Shown here piece after piece: positions 1-8,860 of a stretch of DNA of 24,374 nt (its first letter is position 1; each line of letters starts with the position of its first letter). The notes below the pieces were generated by a model. That model made no database searches. It had not been told where the DNA came from and saw nothing but the letters and a program-made list of their open reading frames with translations. Origin of the DNA: Pilaira anomala (lineage: Eukaryota; Mucoromycota; Mucoromycetes; Mucorales; Mucoraceae); contig JAIXMQ010000158.1 of NCBI GenBank assembly GCA_025716855.1, positions 1 through 24,374 on the forward strand. Reading direction: 5' to 3'. A program made the translations under genes and the position numbers.

Positions 1-410
1 TCCAACAAAGTAATTCTAAACTAAAAAGATATTTGGTGATAAGCGTGTTTCTAAATAAAATAAGATGAAGTCTTGATAGACGGGTAAAATAATAGGAAGG
101 GAAAAACCATAATAATAGATTGATACTTTTTTTTAGGAAAAGGAAGAATAATGGTTCTGGAAATGAAAAATAAAGTAAAGGATATTGTAGGAGTATGATG
201 TATAAAATTACATAAGCGAAATTGACAGCTGTGTTCAAAGTAATTGTAGAAAAGAAATGTGTTTAACAAAAAAGGATATGTTTTCATAACTGAAAATAAA
301 ATATGAAAAGCGATACTGTTACGAAATGAGTTGAAATATAATTGGACTAACGATAATAAAAATGAAGATTTAGAGGCAATAAGGAGTTTTGAGAGAGAGA
401 GTGAGGATCG
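1..410 (-). repeat. Degenerate inverted LTR-related fragment
   Basis: Read on the minus strand, this stretch resembles the interior of the putative LTR at about 605-960. Shared blocks in the same order include ATATTTCAAC, a CTAYAATTAC-TTGAACACA block, a CATTT-CCAGAAC-rich pyrimidine block, and TTATTTAGAAA followed by TTTTTAGTTTAGA. The match is diverged and gapped, so this is an old relative in inverted orientation and not a recent copy. No coding region is credible here; the small ORFs are low-complexity. Confidence 0.5.
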
Positions 411-420
411 ATATGTAACG

Positions 421-507
421 TTGGAATTTATCCCTTTTATTTTCTTACTCCTTTTTTTACTCTTTCTTTTCCATCTACTTTAAAACATTACCTCTACGAT
501 CGTAACA
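421..507 (+). repeat. LTR 3'-end fragment (direct copy of 1348-1435)
   Basis: TTGGAATTTATCC through the terminal GTAACA is repeated, at roughly 90% identity by eye, at 1348-1435. It looks like the 3' end of a second LTR of the same family, abutting the full LTR with one base (C508) between. The rest of that LTR copy is missing. Confidence 0.65.
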
Positions 508-508
508 C

Positions 509-1435
509 TGTTACACGCCATGTTTTACGTAGTGAACAAAGATCTTTTTACTGTATACACTACACGACACTACGTACACCTCAAATTAATATCATACCTT
601 TTTAACTTTAGCATATTTCAACGTTACATTTTTTATAATTCACTTTCAGTTTCGTACCTTATTTTATTCTATAATTACATTGAACACAAAAACTAGCATA
701 TATTTTAGTTTATTATCACACCATTATTCCCAGTTCCCTTTCATTATTTTTGACTTTCAGAACTGTTACCCTTCTTTTTCTTTTTATAATTATTATTTCC
801 TTTTCTTATTCCTTTTAGTTTATCTGCATGTCAAAACAACAATTTATTTTAGTTTATTAATTCTCACCGAACACAATGTTATTTATTTAGAAATACTTCA
901 ATTACTCAACAAATTTTTAGTTTAGATATACCTTTATTTTACCCAACAAATTATCTTAGTTTAGAAACACTTATTATTACACATTATCTAGATCGAAAAA
1001 GATCTCTATCATTTTCAATGTCAAAAAGATAATGACACAACATCTAGGATTTGACATTTTATCAAAGGAGCTCATAACCGACTCTCTTTAGTATAAATAC
1101 AACCCACAAAAACTGCAATTCCAATAAATCTTATCTTACTTTTACTATAACTTTTTATTCTATATCGTACAGATTTCATATCTCATAAGATCCCTTGAAT
1201 TATTCTTTATTCTTTTAATTCATTGTAAAACTTTACCTTTATTTTTTTCTTTACTTATAACTTACCGTTATAAATTTCTCTTATTTTATTTATTTTACAA
1301 AACTTTAGTTGGACAACTTAAAACCTGGTGTTCACCCAAGAACTTACTTGGAATTTATCCTTTTTATTTTCTTACCTTTTTTTTTACTCTTTCTTTTCCA
1401 TCTACTTTAAAAACATCACCTCTACAAACGTAACA
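509..1435 (+). repeat. Putative 5' LTR of retrotransposon A
   Basis: The 927-bp segment starts TGTTAC and ends GTAACA, a perfect 6-bp terminal inverted repeat of the TG...CA type. It has a TATA box late in the segment and AATAAA-like signals after it. A primer-site-like TGG begins two bases after its end, and a gag ORF follows 70 bp later. No matching 3' LTR is in the window, so the boundaries rest on these signals and on the 421-507 partial copy and are not proven by an LTR pair. Confidence 0.6.
1092..1099 (+). promoter_or_regulatory. TATA box in LTR of retrotransposon A
   Basis: TATAAATA lies about 340 bp before the LTR end, with AATAAA at 1123-1128 downstream. This is the layout expected for a U3/R promoter followed by a polyadenylation signal. 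Assignment is by motif and position only. Confidence 0.5.
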
Positions 1436-1437
1436 AG

Positions 1438-1455
1438 TGGTGCTCACTAACAGGG
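1438..1455 (+). other. Candidate tRNA primer binding site, retrotransposon A
   Basis: TGGTGCTCACTAACAGGG starts two bases after the LTR end. A TGG start is what complementarity to a tRNA 3' CCA would give. I could not assign the priming tRNA from memory. Confidence 0.45.
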
Positions 1456-1504
1456 TATCTTTTATTTACTTTATACAACTTCTAAACATATACAAGATAC
1501 ATAT

Positions 1505-2835
1505 ATGTCTTCTCAAGACTCTTCTACGACTCCTACTGTGTTGGCGCAAGCATCCATTGAAAATTTTGACGCAAATCCCCGTTGGAACCAAGATTTTAAG
1601 CAGCGCATTATTGAATTTTACGGCTTTGAAGGCGAAGATTTCCGTTACTTTCGTTCTTTACTTGAATCTTTTTTCGCCATAAACGGTATTACCCATGATC
1701 ATCGCAAAGTAATTATTCTGAAGTCCCAACTTCGTCGTGCTGCTGCAGTCTTTTTCGCTAATGATTTGAAGAACAAGGGCCTTGACATTGGTACAGTAAC
1801 ATATAATGAAGCTATCGAAATATTACAAGACCGTTTTTGTCAAAAGAATTACTTGAAGAATATGAATTTGCTTTTCAATCCATGAAGCAAACAAGTATCG
1901 AAAGTCCCCAAATGTTTTTATCAAGACTATATGAGGCTGCCGATCTTGCAGATATAAAAGATGATAAGATGATTTTTTCTCGTTTTCGCGCCGGCCTTCT
2001 GTCTCCTATCATAACTTTTTGTAAGGAACAATCTGCTACTGCCCACAAGGATTGGGTTAAAAACGCTAACGCTTGGTGGAATGCCCATGCATCTCGTCCC
2101 ATTCACTTGGTCGACAACCCATTTATTTCAGGTGATTATTCAAATGGTAATAACGGTATAAAATTTAATTCAGAAAAGAAAAAAAATGATACAGTGGTCA
2201 GTTTAAAAAGTAACAATATCATAAATAACCATAAATCACAAACCGAGGCGTATGCTGATGTTATTTCACCTTCAATCGCTAGCTTAACGGCAAAGCTTGA
2301 AGCCATGGAATTGCATTCGTTGATACCCGGTAGTGGTTCCAATGGGAAAAATGAAAATGATACAATTCAAACCTCAACCATAAAATCATTAATTTCTGAT
2401 AATGAATTTAAATCTTTCATCAAACACATTGTGCAAGAGGTAAACAATGAGAAAGTTCAATCGTATATACCTTATAAAAATAATCGTAAACCATTCTACA
2501 ATAATGAAAATTATAATAATAATCAACATTATAAAAATTATCCTTATGCAAAGAATTATAGAAATAATAACAATCCTAGTGTCATGAATGATAATAATAA
2601 TTATAATAATTTTTCTCATACTCCACATGAACAGCAACAACGTTACAACAACGCAAATCAAAATAATCAACCTTACAATAACAATAACCGCAACTATCAA
2701 AATCGTAGTAACTATAACTATAATCAACAAGGACCTCCTTCTGCTCCTCCCAATAAAAATTATAACGGTCAGCAACCTCAAAACTTTAATCAAAATAGAA
2801 ATAACTACCAAAATGACAATCATCAAAAAAACTAA
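1505..2835 (+). pseudogene. Gag of retrotransposon A, frame-broken
   Basis: This is the capsid/nucleocapsid precursor of an LTR retrotransposon. It is read as 1505 to about 1845, then one frame earlier to the TAA at 2833-2835. The first part carries the start of a retrotransposon capsid fold (FxGxxxDFRYFxxLLESFF, then ALK-like helices). The second continues it (LEEYEFAFQSMKQ, FLSRLYEAADLADI) and ends in a long asparagine/tyrosine/glutamine-rich tail with no CCHC zinc knuckle. The switch falls at the T-run in CGTTTTTGTC, mid-capsid, which fits a one-base deletion or a homopolymer assembly error better than recoding. The start chosen is the first ATG, 50 bp after the candidate primer site. The stop is preceded by an A AAA AAC heptamer. 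Confidence 0.75.
2826..2835 (+). promoter_or_regulatory. Candidate -1 ribosomal frameshift site before gag stop
   Basis: In the gag frame the codons are CAA AAA AAC TAA. The heptamer A AAA AAC fits the X XXY YYZ rule for -1 slippage and sits directly on the stop codon. Slipping back one base enters the open frame that runs to 3188. Caveat: loss of one A from an eight-A run in a fused ORF would look the same. Confidence 0.5.
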
Positions 2836-3188
2836 AAGGGGAAATTGTTAATACACACGATGGTCAATTTCCTATCAACTATAACAACAACAAATCCATC
2901 AACAATAATCAGATTCCTCTTTATCAAATGGAAGATGACTTGTACGCTGCTCGCCTTAATAAACCACCAGAAGTCAAAAAAGCAAATTTAGTAAAAGATA
3001 AAAACACAAAAAAAATCGATAAAATTACAAAACCTCAAAAAAATATAAAAATGAAAAACGTACAAATACAAGAAGATATAGATATAATAGGTGATTCACC
3101 CATGTTGGAGGATCAACCTTTGTTGACGCAACCTTTACACCGAAACCAAGTTTTCAACAAATTGAAAATTCAATTCCTGACACCATAA
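2827..3188 (+). CDS. Gag-Pol linker of retrotransposon A (-1 frame)
   Basis: This open frame is reached only by a -1 shift at the heptamer before the gag stop. It encodes about 120 residues, first Asn-rich like the Gag tail, then lysine-rich (KKANLVKDKNTKKIDK) and then acidic. No catalytic motif is visible. An ATG at 2928 exists, but the frame is open upstream to the slip site. It overlaps the pol frame, which opens at 3095 and again lies one frame earlier. I infer it is the spacer between Gag and protease, now cut off from pol by a second frame change between 3095 and 3188. Confidence 0.5.
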
Positions 3189-3283
3189 AAAAATCTCGTC
3201 AAACTACTCCTATCACCTCCAAAATCTCCTATAAAATTGAAGATGATATCTTAAACCGAAAGGCAGACATAAATGTTAAAGAT

Positions 3284-5890
3284 TTGATTACAGCTGTACC
3301 TGCACTTAAACGTAATTTAGTTAAAGCTATAAGAGATACAACTAAAAATCCTTCTCCTTCATCTGAAGCACTACATTTAACATTTGCCGAAGATGATGAT
3401 GTAGACACCACAGCCATCTACACTGATTTTTTTATCAACGGTGTAAAAATAAAAGCAATGTTAGATACTGGAAGCGCAAAGACTTGTATGTCTAAGGATG
3501 TAGCAGATAAATTAGGACTCGAAATAGATGCTGCGTCTACTAGTGTATTTACGTTAGGAAATGGAACGAAACAAGCTTCCTTGGGATTGATATACGATGT
3601 ACCTTTAAACATTGGCGGTAACATAGTAATTCCAGGCGCCATTGAGATATTACCGGTTTGCCCTGTAAATCTTATTGTTGGAAACAACTGGATGAAGAGA
3701 GCTAAAGCGAAATTAAATTTGGAGGACAAAAAAATAACGGTCCATTACAAAGGTTTAAAATCGCGTATTGAATTCACTTACACAAAGGAACGCACCATAA
3801 ATACAATCAAGAGTCATGATTATATATATACAAAAAATAACGTGACAGAACGAGCTGTGGTGCCGGAGGCTGATATTGACGAACATGATAGTGATGATTC
3901 CATGGATATAACCGATTTTGATACTGACGATGAGTTGATGATGCTAAATGATGAATATGAAGAAATAGAAAAACCTGATAAATTTGGCAAAATTTTTATG
4001 AAGCCCTCATCGGAAGAAAAGGATTTATTTGAAATCTTCGCTCGTGATAATTTTTATTTACCACCATTTACAAAAAAACAATACGAAGTAAATATCAAGC
4101 ACATCTTAAATCCATTACGAATGAAATATAAAAATAAATTTCAAGTATTTTGTAATATATCAAATAACAAATTATTTGATCTGGAATCAGAATGGCAACC
4201 ATCCTCCTCCTATATAACAACCACTGAATCGGATACGTTAATTTTATTTTTGGTGAATGGAACTAAAGATATAGCCTATTTTTATGAAGGCGAATTGTTA
4301 GCTGAAATTGATCTTATCTATCATGAAGATATGATTGATGTAAGAACGTATAATATCGCAAAACCAAAAATTGATTTATATGATTTAAAAGCAAACATCC
4401 TTCAAAATGTTGATCCTGATTTAGCAGGGCATAATTTCGATCAGTTTGAAGAATATATAAAAGACAAGATCGATATCTCCAACGTACCTAAAAACATCAA
4501 ATACAAGTTTTTAGAGTTACTTTACTCTTTTGATCATATTTTCGATTGGGAAAATAACAAAATTGGAAATATTGACGTTTTCGAGCATGAAATCAAGTTG
4601 AAAGCAGATGCTGTACCAAAAAGGGTCAGACCATATCGACTGTCACCTCTTGAAACTGATTCGCTCAGAAAAGAATTAGATAAACTTCTTGAACTTGGTG
4701 TGATTGAAAGAGGAGGATATTCAGATTGGGCCAGCCCCATTATCATGATAAAGAAAAAAGACGGTTCATATCGTATTGTCGCTGATTTCCGTTATTTAAA
4801 TTCCCAGAGCCAAGTAATGAACTATCCTATTAGTAACATCGACGAACTGCTGGATAATTTAAACAAGGCGTATTGGATGAGCCAGTTTGATTTGCGTTCC
4901 GGTTTCTTCCAAGCCAATCTCACCAGGAACTCGCAGCCCTTGACTACGGTGGTGTGCCCTTTGGGTGCGTATTTTTTCAAAAAATTACCACAAGGGATTC
5001 AAACTAGTCCACACGTTTTTTCTGAAATCATGGAAAGATGTTTCCACGAATTAATTAATCAGTGTATCGTTCTTTACTTGGATGATGTTACCACCTATTC
5101 GATTAGCAAAGACCCAATCGACCATTTAAACGATCTAGAAAAGACCTTTAAATGTATGAGTAAACATGGGGTCATGTTAAATCCAAAAAAATCACATTTC
5201 TTCAAAGACGAAATTTTATTCTTAGGATATCTTGTTGGGCGGGAAAGTATCAAACCGAACCCTGATACAGTTTCTAAGATAAAAGACTACCCGTTACCCA
5301 AAACCATAAAGGAAGTAAGATCATTTATCGGTTTAGCATCGTATTACAGAAGATTTGTACCCAACTTCGCCAAGATCGCGAGACCATTACACGAGCAAAT
5401 TAAAACAACCACTAGAATAGCATGGAATGACGAAGCTACAAATGCTTTTTACAAACTAAAAGAAATTTTGACAAGCGAACCCGTGCTCACTAAACCCGAT
5501 TTCAAAAAAGAATTTTTCGTGGTAACCGATGCCAGCATCGATGGTTTAGGTGCCATTTTAACTCAGAAAGATGAAGAAGACCGTGAACACCCCATAATTT
5601 ACTCCAGTCGTGCTTTACAAGGATCCGAAAAAAATTACGGAATATCAAAGCTGGAATTGTTAGCTGTTGTATGGGCTCTACAATTATATAGACCATACCT
5701 ACTAGGTTCTCATTTTCAAGTCACTATAATTTCTGATCACTCTGCATTGAATGGTTTATTGAAATCCAAGAAGCCAACTGGTATAATTGCCAGATGGATT
5801 GAAATACTCTCCGAATATGATTTCAAGATCATATACCGTCCTGGTCGTGTTAACGAAAGTGCAGACTTCCTATCTCGTTTAGGCTACTAA
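3284..5890 (+). CDS. Pol of retrotransposon A: protease-RT-RNase H, no integrase
   Basis: This is a Ty3/Gypsy-type polyprotein. An aspartic protease has its DTG at residues 61-63 and LIVGNNWM near 130. A long acidic spacer follows (about 190-390). The reverse transcriptase core includes VADFRYLN, QFDLRSGFFQ and the catalytic YLDD at 598-601. RNase H carries TDAS (D749), KLELLAV, SDHSAL and SADFLSR. The numbered start is a TTG; the frame is open back to 3095, so translation more likely enters by frameshift from the preceding ORF. The ORF stops four residues after the last RNase H motif (SRLGY, then TAA). No HHCC or DDE integrase is found downstream in any frame. The protein looks enzymatically intact as far as it goes. 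It may be an integrase-less element or a copy truncated near the stop. Confidence 0.85.
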   Translation: MITAVPALKRNLVKAIRDTTKNPSPSSEALHLTFAEDDDVDTTAIYTDFFINGVKIKAMLDTGSAKTCMSKDVADKLGLEIDAASTSVFTLGNGTKQASLGLIYDVPLNIGGNIVIPGAIEILPVCPVNLIVGNNWMKRAKAKLNLEDKKITVHYKGLKSRIEFTYTKERTINTIKSHDYIYTKNNVTERAVVPEADIDEHDSDDSMDITDFDTDDELMMLNDEYEEIEKPDKFGKIFMKPSSEEKDLFEIFARDNFYLPPFTKKQYEVNIKHILNPLRMKYKNKFQVFCNISNNKLFDLESEWQPSSSYITTTESDTLILFLVNGTKDIAYFYEGELLAEIDLIYHEDMIDVRTYNIAKPKIDLYDLKANILQNVDPDLAGHNFDQFEEYIKDKIDISNVPKNIKYKFLELLYSFDHIFDWENNKIGNIDVFEHEIKLKADAVPKRVRPYRLSPLETDSLRKELDKLLELGVIERGGYSDWASPIIMIKKKDGSYRIVADFRYLNSQSQVMNYPISNIDELLDNLNKAYWMSQFDLRSGFFQANLTRNSQPLTTVVCPLGAYFFKKLPQGIQTSPHVFSEIMERCFHELINQCIVLYLDDVTTYSISKDPIDHLNDLEKTFKCMSKHGVMLNPKKSHFFKDEILFLGYLVGRESIKPNPDTVSKIKDYPLPKTIKEVRSFIGLASYYRRFVPNFAKIARPLHEQIKTTTRIAWNDEATNAFYKLKEILTSEPVLTKPDFKKEFFVVTDASIDGLGAILTQKDEEDREHPIIYSSRALQGSEKNYGISKLELLAVVWALQLYRPYLLGSHFQVTIISDHSALNGLLKSKKPTGIIARWIEILSEYDFKIIYRPGRVNESADFLSRLGY

Positions 5891-5910
5891 ATCAATATTA
5901 TAAAATTTAA

Positions 5911-6272
5911 GTCCAATTACTTGTAAGACATTAAACTGCTAATAGTACGATGTCCAATTTGAATAATATGACATTAGACCTATAAACTATTAATATTCAC
6001 GGTATCGAAATTGATGTGGTGATACCAGAACAATAAATATCCCATCACGGTGTCCAATTTAAATTGCATGACACTAGAACAATAAACTGCTAATATTTAC
6101 GGTGTCCAAAATGTACTGATGACACTAGAACAATAAACTCTGACGGATGTCCACTGGTTACGAAGACATCAAAGGTAAACTCATGTGCTAGTCCGAAAAA
6201 CAAAAGGTTAAAGACTGTATAAAAACTATGACACGAGTCCAATTTATCACAACTGATCTGAATGACAATAAA
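5911..6272 (+). repeat. Degenerate tandem repeat, about 8 units of 41-52 bp
   Basis: Units begin with GTCCAATTT or variants at about 5911, 5952, 6003, 6052, 6104, 6149, 6191 and 6237. The best-kept units read GTCC...GACACTAGAACAATAAAC...TAATATTYACGGT. Within a unit, GTGTC and GACAC face each other around an AATTTAAATT palindrome, so each could fold as a hairpin. No coding potential is seen. It lies between A's pol stop and B's 5' LTR. Confidence 0.65.
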
Positions 6273-6762
6273 TGTCGTATTTACTCCTATAATTAAACAG
6301 AATACAATTACATCTTATATAGTTCATAGTTATAATATACACGATATATTATAACATTGGTATATTAAGTGACATATTCAAGTCCTTATTATTCGAATCA
6401 TGACTACTTTAATTTATACTTTACCTTCTCTACCTATCACAGCGGATCACTATAAATTATTATTAACAGTAGTCCTTAGTGACAGGCATTTAAGGTGATA
6501 TATATCTTTATGCAGTAACTCAGGTTTCACCAATAGATTTATCTTGACAAATCCTTATAGTTCTCCCGCTACGGTCAGAACTATATTGAAAGAACGATGT
6601 CTGTTATTAAAATGATAATTTGGTATAAAAGGAACACTAATTTTTACTATGAATTACTCTCCATTAAAATAAAGGATCACAAAGAGGCTCATTTCTTTTC
6701 TTGTCTTTCTTACATTTTATTACCAAATAAACAATAAATAAATAAATTTACCAATTGTCACA
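6273..6762 (+). repeat. 5' LTR of retrotransposon B (490 bp)
   Basis: It runs TGTCGTATTT...CCAATTGTCACA and recurs at 17796-18284. I found only two differences by eye: G6536 is A in the other copy, and C6576 is absent there. It has a TATA box followed by an AT-rich region with AATAAA signals. The sequence just after it (TCTTTTTAAATG) has no TGG-type primer site, so the priming mode is unclear. Confidence 0.9.
6624..6632 (+). promoter_or_regulatory. TATA box of retrotransposon B 5' LTR
   Basis: TATAAAAGG lies about 130 bp before the LTR end and is repeated at 18146-18154 in the 3' LTR. It is the likely core promoter for the element's transcript. Confidence 0.55.
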
Positions 6763-6771
6763 TCTTTTTAA

Positions 6772-8736
6772 ATGAATTCATCTATTGTATCAAACGAACA
6801 ATCCAATGCTATTACCTCTGGTAATAATGTTGAACCTACTTCTTCTAACGACCCCATGGTTATTGATGAAGTATCTTCTGAGAATTCCAGTTCTCAAGCT
6901 GAAGTTGAATCTCCAGGTTCTCCTTCTTCTAAAGCTATAGAAGCAGTCGTTACACCAGTAGCCTCTGACTCGTCTTCCGCTCAGCCATTTTCAGGCCAAG
7001 TTTTCAATTCAGAAACTGACCAGGTTACACGTAAGATAGCTAAGTGCCACCGCAAGCTCGATGAGTTAGATTGTCTTCAAGATAAGGTTATGGATGAAAG
7101 TCCCACTAACCCCGAAGATATTATGACACGTGAGTGTGTCAAGGATAGAATTGCCAAAGACATGACGTATCTTTACCAAGTGTTAACTGAGGCTAAGGCA
7201 ACCTTGGCATCAATTGAGGAATCTTCTGTTAGAATGTTAACGGCACAAACCAGCATGATGTCTCTTGACAGCTTAGGTTTACTTAACAAAAAAGATCATA
7301 AGGCAATCCCTCCCAAGGAAATCCCTAACTTTGATGTTAAACCGATGTTGTTGGATGTTGGTAGTTCCGAGTTGCATCAGTGTCATGAGCACTCACTTGA
7401 ATTCTTCGTAAGAAAATCCGAGCGTGTATACAGTCAGTATGATGTAAACATTGAGGAACATTGGATGTTTCATCTTGAAGCATGTTTCGAGCGAAACAAT
7501 CGTTACTTCAACTGGTATGTACAAAATATCGGTAGCAAGAAAAAGCTTTCTTGGAGTGATGTAAAACTTGTTCTCCAGAACCGGTTTGATGTTTCGTATA
7601 GAACGAACTTAGTGTCTCTCAACCATTCACTTAATTGTATGAAGCAGGGTAACCATGAACTTCTTGCAGACTATATGGATCGCTTCAGCTTCTATATGTC
7701 AGCTGCTAAAGTTAACGTTACAAATAACTTTTATTTAACCTGTTCTTTCTTGTCTTCTTTGATGTCAAAGGAATTCCAGGACATAGTACAATCGAAGCTT
7801 GTAGAGTTTATGCGTAGCAAGCAGCAACAACCCAACCTCACCAGTAAGCACGCCCCTCACAACGAACATGAGTTCATGAATGTGTACCGTGATTTCCATG
7901 AGGTCCTTGAAGCTGTGAACCATAATCTTGGTTATCTTGAAGATGCGCTCCTGAAGATTCAGAAGAAAATCAACTCTTCGACTAGACCTTCTTCCTCTTC
8001 TTCTTCTTCCTCTTCCTCGTCCTCTTCTTCTTCCTCCTCCTCTTCTGGTTCGAAAAAGAGAAAATTCGAAGGAAAGTCTGCTGGGAAAGGCACCACCATT
8101 GATATGAATCGTATCAACAATGTCAACTGCAAGTTGTCAAAGGAAGAATCTGCCTTCTTGAGAGAGAAGAACAAGTGTTTGTCCTGTCGTGTTGCTCACT
8201 ACAGTCCCGAGCATATGAACATCTGCGAGGAAAGAAAGAGATATCTTGCTAGAAAGGTAAATAAATTAGAAAATTTATCCGTTTTATCAAACATTGTTGC
8301 TGAAGTTCATACCACTGACTCTTCTTCTAATTTTAGTAATGATATCAACATATCTTGTCCGGTCACTTCTACCATTTTTAGTGATGATGAAGATGAAAGT
8401 GAGTTCCAGGCCATCTATAGAAGCCTGGACCACTTCATTGTCAATGACAATGATGAAATAGAAAATAATAATAATAGTAATAAAAATATTTTTTCTATCT
8501 CAATTTATGATCGTTCCATGTTTTCACTTAAAAGTAATAATGTAGGGGAAACAAATAATCTATTTAAAGACTCTGACAATGTAGCCTTTTCACCGATTAC
8601 TCCCATTATTATTAATTCAATTAAAACTGTTTGTACTCTAGACACTGGAGCACAAGTTTCTATTATTAGTAAACAGTTTGCCTTAGACAATAATATCGCT
8701 TTTATAAAATCGGTGGTTCACTTATTTAGCAGATAA
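6772..8736 (+). CDS. Gag plus N-terminal protease of retrotransposon B
   Basis: This 654-aa ORF starts at an ATG 10 bp after the 5' LTR. It has a Ser/Glu-rich N terminus and a helical matrix/capsid region with a retrotransposon-type capsid segment at about 225-370. A run of 19 serines (nt 7990-8046) is followed by a basic GSKKRKFEGK. A non-standard zinc-knuckle-like cluster follows (C469, C472, H476, H481, C485, where CX2CX4HX4C is usual). The end contains the aspartic protease active site LDTGAQVSIIS (D624). The ORF stops about 30 residues past DTG; the rest of the protease is in the +1 frame. No gene lies between the LTR and this ATG. Confidence 0.85.
   Translation: MNSSIVSNEQSNAITSGNNVEPTSSNDPMVIDEVSSENSSSQAEVESPGSPSSKAIEAVVTPVASDSSSAQPFSGQVFNSETDQVTRKIAKCHRKLDELDCLQDKVMDESPTNPEDIMTRECVKDRIAKDMTYLYQVLTEAKATLASIEESSVRMLTAQTSMMSLDSLGLLNKKDHKAIPPKEIPNFDVKPMLLDVGSSELHQCHEHSLEFFVRKSERVYSQYDVNIEEHWMFHLEACFERNNRYFNWYVQNIGSKKKLSWSDVKLVLQNRFDVSYRTNLVSLNHSLNCMKQGNHELLADYMDRFSFYMSAAKVNVTNNFYLTCSFLSSLMSKEFQDIVQSKLVEFMRSKQQQPNLTSKHAPHNEHEFMNVYRDFHEVLEAVNHNLGYLEDALLKIQKKINSSTRPSSSSSSSSSSSSSSSSSSSGSKKRKFEGKSAGKGTTIDMNRINNVNCKLSKEESAFLREKNKCLSCRVAHYSPEHMNICEERKRYLARKVNKLENLSVLSNIVAEVHTTDSSSNFSNDINISCPVTSTIFSDDEDESEFQAIYRSLDHFIVNDNDEIENNNNSNKNIFSISIYDRSMFSLKSNNVGETNNLFKDSDNVAFSPITPIIINSIKTVCTLDTGAQVSIISKQFALDNNIAFIKSVVHLFSR
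8708..8736 (+). promoter_or_regulatory. Gag-protease to pol frame change (+1)
   Basis: The gag frame ends ...TTA TTT AGC AGA TAA, while the pol frame is open from 8708, so a +1 shift must fall in this window. TTT AGC A resembles the Ty3 arrangement, in which a slow AGU serine codon is skipped by one base. Alternatively, one extra T in TTATTTAG is a plain insertion. It lies inside the protease domain, an unusual place for recoding. Confidence 0.4.
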
Positions 8737-8860
8737 TTCTCGTATACCAAGAGAACAAACTGTAAGTGAATTAGCACTTGATTATGATGGAGTAGATAAA
8801 ACTGTTAGGCACAAGTTTGACGTTATCGATAATAACCTCATAACCACCTCACATACCATT

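Larger units (their letters stand above)
509..6272 (+). mobile_element. Retrotransposon A (Ty3/Gypsy-like, incomplete)
   Basis: The order is putative LTR, primer site, gag, linker, protease-RT-RNase H and a repeat-rich tail. The right end is undefined because retrotransposon B's LTR begins at 6273 and no 3' LTR of A was found. The copy carries at least two unexplained frame changes besides the candidate slip site. Confidence 0.6.

Noticed and set aside
51..925. Small ORFs on either strand in the left LTR region
   Set aside because: They have Phe/Ile/Tyr-rich composition from T-rich DNA, no homology and lie inside LTR-like sequence.
2389..2851. Overlapping ORFs on both strands rich in Ile/Val or Ile/Thr
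   Set aside because: They are shadows of the asparagine-rich Gag tail (AAT/AAC codon runs) and have no domain or start support.
3284..5890. Element A as an endogenous pararetrovirus, because protease-RT-RNase H without integrase is seen in such viruses
   Set aside because: The upstream LTR-like segment, TGG-type primer site and Gag layout fit an LTR retrotransposon; no movement-protein or virion-type ORF is seen.
5911..6272. CRISPR-like array
   Set aside because: Units are degenerate along their full length with no constant repeat and unique spacer pattern, and the context is eukaryotic.
7959..8174. Minus-strand ORF with a glutamate run
   Set aside because: It is the complement of the polyserine codons in Gag of element B.
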